This document shows positions 1-5,234 of a stretch of DNA of 5,234 nt, one piece after another. A model generated the notes under the pieces. It had not been told where the DNA came from and did no database searches. It saw only the letters and a program-made list of their open reading frames with translations. Position numbers and translations under genes: made by a program. How positions within the stretch are numbered: position 1 is the stretch's first letter; each line of letters opens with the position of its first letter. Source of the stretch: Rhizobium sp. Q54 (GTDB lineage Bacteria; Pseudomonadota; Alphaproteobacteria; Rhizobiales; Beijerinckiaceae); contig CAMDKB010000332.1 of the NCBI GenBank assembly GCA_945901195.1, positions 1 through 5,234 on the forward strand, given 5' to 3'.

Positions 1-2075
1 GGGGCTTTGCCGACAAAGACATCATCTTGCTTGCCGACAGCCTGTCCGATACCGATGCCGCCCGCCCTGCCGATGGCATGCCAACACGCGCAGCCATTAT
101 GTCTGCAATGGAAAAGCTTGCGCGAGATGCCCAGCCGGGCGAACAGATCATCATCATGTTATCGGGCCACGGATCGCAAGCGCCCATTACGGACAAGGCC
201 TCCCTTGTTCATCACCCCGACGGGCTGAACCCGATTTTCCTGCCCATAGATATCGGCAAGTGGAACGATGCGGTCGGCGCAGTGGAAAATGCGATAGCCG
301 GAGACGAATTCGGCGTGGCGCTGGCGGCCATCCGCAAGAAGGGGGCCTTTTTGTGGGTCATCGTTGATGCCTGTCATTCCGGAACGATAACCCGCGGCGC
401 CGAGCAGGGTGTCCTTGCCAAGAAGGTCGGCCCGGCAGTGCTGGGTGTCCCCCCCGAGCGACTGGAGGCGGCCCGTCAGATGGCGGCAGCGGCCATGCCG
501 AAATCCCGCGGCAACACTGCGGAGAAACCAAAACCCTCCAGTCCGCTTGGCGCATCGCCGCAGGCAGATGGCGGCTATGTCGCGTTCTTCGCTGCGCATC
601 CGGACGAACTGGCGATTCAGCGCAATCTGCCAAAGGGCTACGGCGGCGGGGAAAAGCGCCCGCATGGCGTGCTGGTATTTTATCTGGTGCAAGCACTTCG
701 CACAGGCCGCGCCCAATCCTATGCAGATCTGGCTCAGATGGTCCTGGCTGGATATGACCAATGGGGCGCCACGGCGCCATCACCTCTTTTCGAAGGTGAT
801 CTGCGCGCCGGGCTTTTCGGCGCGCGTGCGGGTGAAGCCAAGACCTATCCCGCACGAATTGCATCCGGACAATTGATCGTGGATGCCGGCGTGCTCGACG
901 AAGTCAGCGAAGGCGCCTTGATCTCTCTCTCCGCAGCCAGCGATAGCGCCGCGCAGCCTCTTGGCTATGCACGGATAAAGGAGGCCGGTGGCTCATTTTC
1001 GGTGGCTGAGCCGGTTCCAAATCGAGAAGTGCCCGCACCATCCCTGAAGACATTGGATGAAACCGGCAGGCTGACGGCGAAAATCGAGGAACGCGGGCTC
1101 GCATTGGAAATGCGCGTAGCAATGCCCGAACACAAGGAAAATTTCTCCCCCCGGGAAGCCAATGCCTACGCTGCGATTCAAGCGCTTGCCGAAGGGAGCG
1201 ACATTCTCCCCAAAAGCATCCGCATCGAACCCGCATCTGGAACAGCTGACATTTTTCTGAAGCTCGCAAACGACCGTCTCTGGATCGCCAATTCCGACGG
1301 CGAAATCATCACGGCAGGTCGCCGTCAGACGGCAAACTTGTCGTTGCAGAGATTCAAGGACATCCCTTCAACGCGAGACGAAATTGTGAAAGTCTTGCGC
1401 GGCCAGTTCAAGGTGCGCAATCTCATCAAGGCTGCCGAATCCATGGGCGCTGGCCCGGCAAGTCAGTCATTGGAAATCAAGGCCGCCATCGCGCGCAGTG
1501 AACCTGGCGTTTTGTCTGCAAACGCCAAGGCGCCAGACGACCGGGCTTGCGCCAAGCCCATGATGGATCGTCTACCCGAACATACGACGCCGCTTGCGGG
1601 TCCCTCCGAACTTCCAGCGCTCGCTCATTGCGACATCGTCTATTTCACCTTGCGCAATACGGGTAAGAAGGTTCTCGACGCAACGCCACTCTATATCGAT
1701 GGCGGCGGGGCGATCGACTATATGGGCCCCCCCGAAGGTTTGCGCCTGTTGCCCGGGGCGCCACCCCGCATTATTCCCATCACGATTGTTACCTGGGATA
1801 GCAAACGCGGCGAACCCTTTCCTATCGGGCTGGAGCGGCTGCTCTTCATCGCTGTAGAACAGGAGGACAAGACATCTCTTCCTGCCGACTTCCGTTATCT
1901 GCGCCAGCCCGCTCCGGCAAGAAACGCAGGGGCGCTCGGTGGCTCGAACGCCCTGCACGCCTTGCTGCAGGAGGCCGCATTCGGCACGGGCGGCGCACGC
2001 TCATCTTCAGCAGGACCAAATCTTGGCGCAGCAGGCATTGCCCAGTTTCGCTGGAAAGTGACCGCGCCAGACTAG
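1..2075 (+). CDS. Caspase-family (peptidase C14) protein, 5'-truncated by window edge
   Basis: Cysteine protease of the caspase/metacaspase fold with a long C-terminal extension. The reading frame is open from the first base (codons from position 3 read GFADKDIILLAD, typical of the strand before the catalytic His), so the TTG at 27 is not the start and probably some 60-90 residues, perhaps with a signal peptide, lie outside the window. The catalytic dyad is visible: His in SGHGSQ (codon 168-170) and Cys in VDACHSG (codon 372-374). The caspase fold seems to run to about nt 830 (SYADLAQMVLAGYD...PLFEGDL). A beta-rich middle part follows. A C-terminal segment (about nt 1629-1860, CDIVYFTLRNTGKKVLDATPLYIDGGG) resembles the DUF4384-type domain often joined to bacterial caspases; that match is from memory. 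Such proteins are often secreted or periplasmic. Substrate and role are unknown. No clear terminator separates it from the next gene, so readthrough is possible. The family is certain; the function is not. Confidence 0.9.
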   Translation, partial: GFADKDIILLADSLSDTDAARPADGMPTRAAIMSAMEKLARDAQPGEQIIIMLSGHGSQAPITDKASLVHHPDGLNPIFLPIDIGKWNDAVGAVENAIAGDEFGVALAAIRKKGAFLWVIVDACHSGTITRGAEQGVLAKKVGPAVLGVPPERLEAARQMAAAAMPKSRGNTAEKPKPSSPLGASPQADGGYVAFFAAHPDELAIQRNLPKGYGGGEKRPHGVLVFYLVQALRTGRAQSYADLAQMVLAGYDQWGATAPSPLFEGDLRAGLFGARAGEAKTYPARIASGQLIVDAGVLDEVSEGALISLSAASDSAAQPLGYARIKEAGGSFSVAEPVPNREVPAPSLKTLDETGRLTAKIEERGLALEMRVAMPEHKENFSPREANAYAAIQALAEGSDILPKSIRIEPASGTADIFLKLANDRLWIANSDGEIITAGRRQTANLSLQRFKDIPSTRDEIVKVLRGQFKVRNLIKAAESMGAGPASQSLEIKAAIARSEPGVLSANAKAPDDRACAKPMMDRLPEHTTPLAGPSELPALAHCDIVYFTLRNTGKKVLDATPLYIDGGGAIDYMGPPEGLRLLPGAPPRIIPITIVTWDSKRGEPFPIGLERLLFIAVEQEDKTSLPADFRYLRQPAPARNAGALGGSNALHALLQEAAFGTGGARSSSAGPNLGAAGIAQFRWKVTAPD

Positions 2076-2144
2076 TTGCAGCTGCCGCAGGGGTCCGTTA
2101 GTTTCAAAAATCACACTCCGCAATATTGCCTTTGGGGATAGACC

Positions 2145-2765
2145 ATGACCACACATACCCTGCAGCCAAATCATACACTCGTCGGCCCTCCAACGCGCGG
2201 CATTCATCATCTGGCGCTCTGCACCGACGATATGAAGGCGACGGCCGAATTCTACACCCGCGTTCTGGGCATGCCCCTGGTGCACGCGATGAAAGTGCCT
2301 GCCGGGCTGGGCACAGGTCCCACTAACAGAGGCAATCCGCCCTACGAATCCGTGCGTCACTACTTCTTCGACATGGGCAATGACAGTGTGATCGCCTTTT
2401 TCGAAATTCCAAAAGGCAAGGAACCTGCCGGCAACCGCAATGCCATCGGCTCCATGCAGCACTGCGCGTTCGTCGTCACAGTAGAGAAATTCCGCGCCCT
2501 CCAAGTGCGGTTGAAGGCCAACAACATCCCCTATGTCGGGCCATTGCCGCAATTGCCGGGTCTCGACGGCATCTATTTCCTTGACCCGAATGGCATCAGG
2601 CTGGAATTTGCCTGTCACCCGAGCGAGGGGGAAAATCCCGCTGTTATTCCCATGATAGCGCAAACGAAAGAAGAAGCGGCCAGCGAACTGATGTCACTGA
2701 ACGGCATTGACGCTTCGTGGCTGGAAGAAATGACCAAAGCGCTACCTGCAGCAAATGCGGCTTGA
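2145..2765 (+). CDS. VOC-superfamily (glyoxalase/dioxygenase-type) metalloprotein
   Basis: A 206-residue protein with two beta-alpha-beta-beta-beta modules, as in glyoxalase I and related metal-dependent lyases, isomerases and dioxygenases. Module 1 opens with GIHHLALCTDDM and AEFYTRVLGMPLV (residues 19-46). Module 2 opens with SMQHCAFVV (about 103-111) and ends with YFLDPNGIRLEF (144-155). Likely metal ligands are His22, Glu87 (in IAFFEIP), His106 and Glu154, one at each position used by glyoxalase I. Dioxygenases normally keep their ligands in one module, so a lyase- or isomerase-like role is favoured, but the substrate cannot be read from sequence. About 45 residues follow the last fold strand, ending SWLEEMTKALPAANAA, which is longer than the minimal fold. 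The ATG at 2145 is supported by GGGGA at 2134-2138, six bases upstream. It lies 69 nt after the caspase gene on the same strand and converges on the glycosyltransferase gene. Probably cytoplasmic, as no signal peptide is seen. Confidence 0.88.
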   Translation: MTTHTLQPNHTLVGPPTRGIHHLALCTDDMKATAEFYTRVLGMPLVHAMKVPAGLGTGPTNRGNPPYESVRHYFFDMGNDSVIAFFEIPKGKEPAGNRNAIGSMQHCAFVVTVEKFRALQVRLKANNIPYVGPLPQLPGLDGIYFLDPNGIRLEFACHPSEGENPAVIPMIAQTKEEAASELMSLNGIDASWLEEMTKALPAANAA

Positions 2766-2770
2766 TAGAT

Positions 2771-2788
2771 TGATCGCCGCGATCATTT
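2771..2788 (+). terminator. Possible weak hairpin terminator after the VOC gene
   Basis: Inverted repeat TGATCG / CGATCA (2771-2776 and 2780-2785) with a 3-nt loop, five bases after the VOC stop codon and followed by only three T residues. It lies in the 50-nt gap between two convergent genes, where a terminator is expected. The stem is short and the T-tract poor, so the call is tentative. Confidence 0.35.
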
Positions 2789-2815
2789 GGCCACGACGTC
2801 TGTGTTGTCATCGCA

Positions 2816-3787
2816 TCAAGGAACAGGAGTTTTGGGCGCGACGGGATGAACGGGGAATGCAGCGGCAGGCACATTCCGTGCGTATTCCCCCGCTTCGAAT
2901 GCAGCGCGCCTGACATCTTGCAACATCATTTCGCGGAAAATCGGGATCCAGACAGCGGCGGGTTTGCGCAGCCGCTTCTTCCAGTAATAGAGCTTCTGCC
3001 GCCATCCAGCCACTTTGGCGGCTTGCGCTTCCAGTGCGGTCACGTGACCGAGACGGACTTGCATCATGCCGATCTGCCGCCAGTAATTCGTGACATATTT
3101 CATTGTCTGACGGGAAGGATGGATCCAGTGTTCAACATGCGCTTGCGGCACCCAGAGACCCTTGAGTCCAGCGCCGCTCATGTTTTGTAACAACAAGGTT
3201 TCTTCACCGCAATTGAGGCTGCCACCTGTACGGCCAAGCGTCTCATCAAAACGCAAATCGCCAAGGGCCGCTCGCCTCATTCCCAAATTCGCGCCAAAAG
3301 GGAGTTCCCTCGCCGTCTTGTCAAGCAGCCGCGATTCATCGCCCAGCCACAATTGTGAATATGTTGATGGCATGATTTCCAGGACATCACGAATGACTGC
3401 GGCTGGTTCACCCTCAAGCCGCGCCGTAATCGCACCGGCGAAAAATCCATAATCAGCAAATCTGGTGAATGCGTCGTGATAGGCTTCAATAAATCCAGCC
3501 GGAACGGTGACATCATCGTCCAGCAGAATAATGTTGTCTCCGTCCATTGCGTCCAAGCCGACATTTCTGGCCCGGGCAACTCCAGGTTCCCTGACCTCAA
3601 ACACCCGCAGCGGCAAAAGGCTTTCAAACGCCTTGGCTGTTTTGACTGTGTCGTCATGACACGCGCTGGCAACGACAAGAATTTCGAGGGAGACATCAGA
3701 GGGTTTCCGCATATCGGCAAGCGATTGCAGGGCGCGTTTCAGATAAGCCGCCCGATTATGGGTCGGAATAAGAATGGAATACTTCAT
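2816..3787 (-). CDS. Family 2 (GT-A fold) glycosyltransferase
   Basis: A 323-residue protein that probably moves a sugar from a nucleotide-sugar donor to a glycan, lipid or protein acceptor. From the ATG at 3787 it begins MKYSILIPTHNRAAYLKRAL, the classic first strand and helix of GT2 enzymes. REPGVARARNVGLDAM (about 66-81) precedes the metal-binding acidic motif IILLDDDV (Asp 90-92). FGANLGMRR (164-172) and CGEET (193-197, the GED-like catalytic-base motif) follow, then HVEHWIHPSR. No transmembrane segments are obvious; the C-terminal 80 residues are basic and amphipathic, which may aid membrane association. The strand-2 motif reads VVASACHDDT instead of the usual VVDNGSTDGT, so the usual nucleotide-contacting Asp is missing. 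ATG 3787 is preferred because it sits at the domain edge, although no good Shine-Dalgarno precedes it. An ATG at 3802 adds five residues and has GGGTG only four bases away. A TTG start at 3871 is unlikely. It may be cotranscribed with the upstream binding-protein gene, 103 nt away. The acceptor is unknown. Confidence 0.88.
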   Translation of the reverse strand: MKYSILIPTHNRAAYLKRALQSLADMRKPSDVSLEILVVASACHDDTVKTAKAFESLLPLRVFEVREPGVARARNVGLDAMDGDNIILLDDDVTVPAGFIEAYHDAFTRFADYGFFAGAITARLEGEPAAVIRDVLEIMPSTYSQLWLGDESRLLDKTARELPFGANLGMRRAALGDLRFDETLGRTGGSLNCGEETLLLQNMSGAGLKGLWVPQAHVEHWIHPSRQTMKYVTNYWRQIGMMQVRLGHVTALEAQAAKVAGWRQKLYYWKKRLRKPAAVWIPIFREMMLQDVRRAAFEAGEYARNVPAAAFPVHPVAPKTPVP

Positions 3788-3877
3788 GAGTGAAAGCCGC
3801 ATGCAGCACCCAAGCTTGCCGACATGCGCAGTTATAGCACCGGGCAACAAGATTCCTATGCGCCCCGTCAATTTCGT

Positions 3878-3889
3878 GGAAAATTTTCC
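3878..3889. repeat. 12-bp perfect palindrome between binding-protein and glycosyltransferase genes
   Basis: GGAAAATTTTCC is fully self-complementary and sits directly beyond the stop codon of the minus-strand binding-protein gene (TGA at 3893-3891). It is AT-rich with no loop and no following T-tract, so it is a poor intrinsic terminator. It could be a dimeric regulator site or chance. Confidence 0.4.
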
Positions 3890-3890
3890 G

Positions 3891-4970
3891 TCACAAGCTG
3901 CGCATCGCCTGCTCGCTATAGCTCTCGATCCTCGACCAGGAACCGCCCGCCTTCAGCGCTTCACGCCAGGAAGCGACGATACGCGCTGTGATTGGCGATT
4001 TCTGCGCCTTGGTTTCCACGATCTCGAACGTTTTGGCTTGCGCGGCTTTCATGACCTCGACGGGGAAAGCTGTAATTTTCGCGCCCTTTGCGATCAGCTC
4101 CAGAATGGCGGATGCATTCATGTGTTCGGCTTCGGCCAATGCGGCAGAATGCTCGGCCTGGCAGGCGTTCTCGATCACCCGCTGAATATCCGCCGGGAGT
4201 TTCCCGAACGCCGCCAGTGAAATCAGGGCTTCGCCCGCACCATTGGGCTTGTTGAACCCAGGCATGTAATAATAGGGGGCGTGACGCTCAAAGCCCATGG
4301 GCAGATCGTTCACTGGCGCAAGCAATTCGACCGCATCGATGGTTCCCCGTTCCAGTGCCGAAAAAATATCGCCGGGCGGAATGTTCTGCGGCACAGCGCC
4401 CAACGCTGCATAGACTTCCCCGCCCATGCCGGCCACGCGGATGCGCAGCCCCTTGATGTCTTCCACCGAATTGATGGGCTTGCGAAACCACCCGCCCATG
4501 GACGGGCCGGTGTTGCCAGCGAGCAATCCACGAACACCACGCGGCTTGTAAAGCTCATCCCAAAGCGCCTGCCCGCCGCGATGTTCAATCCATGTCTGAT
4601 GCGCAAGAGGTCCCATACCGAAGGGAGCCGTCGTAAAGAAAGCGGAGCCGGGCAGCGCGCCATCCCAGAAAAAGGACGCTGTGTGACCCATCTCGACTGC
4701 GCCAGTGGAGATGGCTTCCATCACGCCGAAAGCCGGAGCAATGGCGCCGGCGGGAAAAACTGTAATGTTAAGGCGTCCGCCGCTCATTGTGTTGATGCGC
4801 TGGGCAAGACGCTCGGCTGAAACACCGGGGCCGGGAAGGTTCTTCTGCCACGAAGTCACCATTCGCCAGTTGATGACTTCCTGCGCTCGCACGATGGATG
4901 GTGAGGCCACCACACCTGTCGCTGCAGCTGCAATGAACGCACGGCGATTGGGCAATGACTTTTCACTCAT
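3891..4970 (-). CDS. TRAP transporter substrate-binding protein (DctP/TakP type), Tat-exported
   Basis: Periplasmic solute receptor of a tripartite ATP-independent (TRAP) transporter, which hands an organic acid to a DctQM membrane complex driven by an ion gradient. The 359-residue protein starts MSEKSLPNRRAFIAAAATG: a twin-arginine signal (Arg9-Arg10) with a likely cut after VRA at about residue 29. The mature body carries the family's hallmarks: QVFSAGE-like ITVFPAGAIAPAFGVMEAI, GNTGPSMGGWFRKPI, KGLRIRVAGMGGEVYAALGAVPQ, GDIFSALERGTIDAVE and APYYYMPGF. The second Arg of LRIRV (Arg178) is the residue that in this family clamps the ligand carboxylate. Overall it resembles Rhodobacter TakP, a 2-oxo-acid receptor, as recalled, but the Trp after the TakP Glu (ATEW) is Leu here (AVELL), so the ligand may differ. 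ATG 4970 is chosen over the TTG at 4991 because of its strong ribosome-binding site. The gene is headed by a TPP riboswitch, and no dctQ or dctM follows: the next gene is a glycosyltransferase. Confidence 0.92.
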   Translation of the reverse strand: MSEKSLPNRRAFIAAAATGVVASPSIVRAQEVINWRMVTSWQKNLPGPGVSAERLAQRINTMSGGRLNITVFPAGAIAPAFGVMEAISTGAVEMGHTASFFWDGALPGSAFFTTAPFGMGPLAHQTWIEHRGGQALWDELYKPRGVRGLLAGNTGPSMGGWFRKPINSVEDIKGLRIRVAGMGGEVYAALGAVPQNIPPGDIFSALERGTIDAVELLAPVNDLPMGFERHAPYYYMPGFNKPNGAGEALISLAAFGKLPADIQRVIENACQAEHSAALAEAEHMNASAILELIAKGAKITAFPVEVMKAAQAKTFEIVETKAQKSPITARIVASWREALKAGGSWSRIESYSEQAMRSL

Positions 4971-4976
4971 GACGTC

Positions 4977-4984
4977 TTCTCCCT
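4977..4984 (-). promoter_or_regulatory. Ribosome-binding site that fixes the binding-protein start
   Basis: Minus-strand AGGGAGAA contains GGAG eight bases before the ATG at 4970. It lies inside the longer open frame that begins at TTG 4991, which makes the ATG the real start and puts the twin-arginine motif near residue 9. It can also pair with an upstream anti-Shine-Dalgarno, described in the expression-platform entry. Confidence 0.8.
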
Positions 4985-5068
4985 GCCGCAAATGATACGG
5001 CTTGTTGTTTAAATCAGGGAAGGCAATCGCGGGAGGGCAGTGGCAGCTGGCGCCAGCAACCGCCTCCC
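4979..5068 (-). promoter_or_regulatory. Putative translational expression platform of the TPP riboswitch
   Basis: The leader between aptamer and ATG contains complementary segments, read on the minus strand. TTCCCTG (5021-5015) can pair with CAGGGAG (4985-4979), hiding the ribosome-binding site in a 7-bp stem including one wobble. GCCTTCC (5024-5018) can instead pair with GGGAGGC (5068-5062), which is the 3' arm of the aptamer. A third option pairs GGGAGG (5068-5063) with CCTCCC (5036-5031), enclosing a hairpin built on the palindrome GCTGGCGCCAGC (5057-5046). No run of T follows any stem, so control of translation is more likely than transcription termination. Pairings were found by eye; energies were not computed. 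Confidence 0.5.
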
Positions 5069-5153
5069 TTCGCTGGCATCACCCAGATCAGGTTCAAAGG
5101 GTCTAATCTCAGCCGCCCGCGACTTTTACATCAACCGACCGGCACCCCTGGCA
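5061..5153 (-). promoter_or_regulatory. TPP (THI-box) riboswitch aptamer
   Basis: The transcript of the minus strand carries the full thiamine pyrophosphate aptamer in order. It has AGGGGTGCC (5149-5141), a variable P3 arm, the conserved CTGAGA (5112-5107), ACCC of P2 (about 5104-5101), the signature ACCTGATCTGG (5093-5083), and ATGCCAGCGAAGGGA (5079-5065). P5 is CTGG/CCAG, P4 is CTTTG/CGAAG, and P2 is GGGT/ACCC. P1 seems short: TGCC (5153-5150) with GGCG (5064-5061). TPP binding to this aptamer class normally lowers expression of the gene behind it, which here is the TRAP binding-protein gene starting 90 nt downstream on the same strand. The conserved cores are complete, so the aptamer is probably functional. 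Confidence 0.96.
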
Positions 5154-5160
5154 TAGCGTT

Positions 5161-5189
5161 ACAATACCGGCGCTTCCGGGACGGCGCAA
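5161..5189 (-). promoter_or_regulatory. Candidate promoter for the riboswitch transcript
   Basis: On the minus strand TTGCGC (5189-5184, preceded by C) and TATTGT (5166-5161) are separated by exactly 17 bases, like the alphaproteobacterial CTTGAC-N17-TATA-type housekeeping pattern. Transcription would begin at about 5154, directly at the aptamer's first stem. The match to consensus is partial; the position is what makes it believable. Confidence 0.45.
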
Positions 5190-5234
5190 GCAGGGATATT
5201 TGAACACAGGGGAATCGGGTGAATAAAAATTCTC

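Noticed and set aside
449..455. Runs of seven C (also at 1727-1733) in the caspase gene as possible phase-variation tracts
   Set aside because: The frame continues intact through both, and seven C bases in a GC-rich gene are expected by chance.
159..864. Two long minus-strand open frames opposite the caspase gene
   Set aside because: They overlap the conserved catalytic region in antisense, are rich in Arg, Cys and His as shadows usually are, and have no family signature.
2076..2144. Promoter or terminator between caspase and VOC genes
   Set aside because: Only short palindromes (GCAGCTGC, CAATATTG) are present, with no T-tract and no well-spaced -35/-10 pair.
3774..4220. 148-residue plus-strand frame spanning the gap between two minus-strand genes
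   Set aside because: It runs antisense through the receptor's C-terminus and has no domain or convincing ribosome-binding site.
4281..4820. 179-residue plus-strand open frame opposite the TRAP receptor
   Set aside because: It lies wholly inside the well-supported receptor gene on the other strand, shows no recognisable motif, and its composition is that of a high-GC antisense shadow.
5042..5061. GCTGGCGCCAGC hairpin in the riboswitch leader as an intrinsic terminator
   Set aside because: The stem is GC-rich, but no T-tract follows on the minus strand (the next bases are ACTGCCCTCCC), so transcription termination there is not supported.

Overview
The window looks like a chromosomal segment of an alphaproteobacterium. 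This is an inference from moderately high GC, the Tat-exported TRAP-type binding protein of the TakP type, and the caspase-like protein with a long beta-rich C-terminal half; I cannot place it to genus. No transposase, phage gene, tRNA, rRNA or CRISPR array is visible.

Plus strand, 1-2765. The window opens inside a caspase-fold (peptidase C14) gene whose N-terminus lies off the left edge. It ends at 2075 and is followed after 69 nt by a complete vicinal-oxygen-chelate (glyoxalase-type) gene at 2145-2765. A small hairpin at 2771-2785 lies between this gene and the convergent gene on the other strand.

Minus strand, 5234-2816. From right to left there is a candidate promoter (5161-5189), an unmistakable thiamine pyrophosphate (TPP, THI-box) riboswitch aptamer (5153-5061), and a roughly 90-nt expression platform that can sequester the ribosome-binding site. 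Then come a TRAP transporter substrate-binding protein gene (4970-3891) and, 103 nt further on, a family 2 glycosyltransferase gene (3787-2816). No membrane subunits of the TRAP transporter (DctQ/DctM) are present downstream.

The most interesting point is the pairing of a TPP riboswitch with an apparently orphan TRAP solute-binding protein. It suggests that uptake of some carboxylate, perhaps a 2-oxo acid or a thiamine-related compound, is repressed when the cell has enough TPP. The other three genes look like ordinary, functionally unrelated neighbours. Positions 5190-5234 hold nothing I can name beyond a possible divergent intergenic region.
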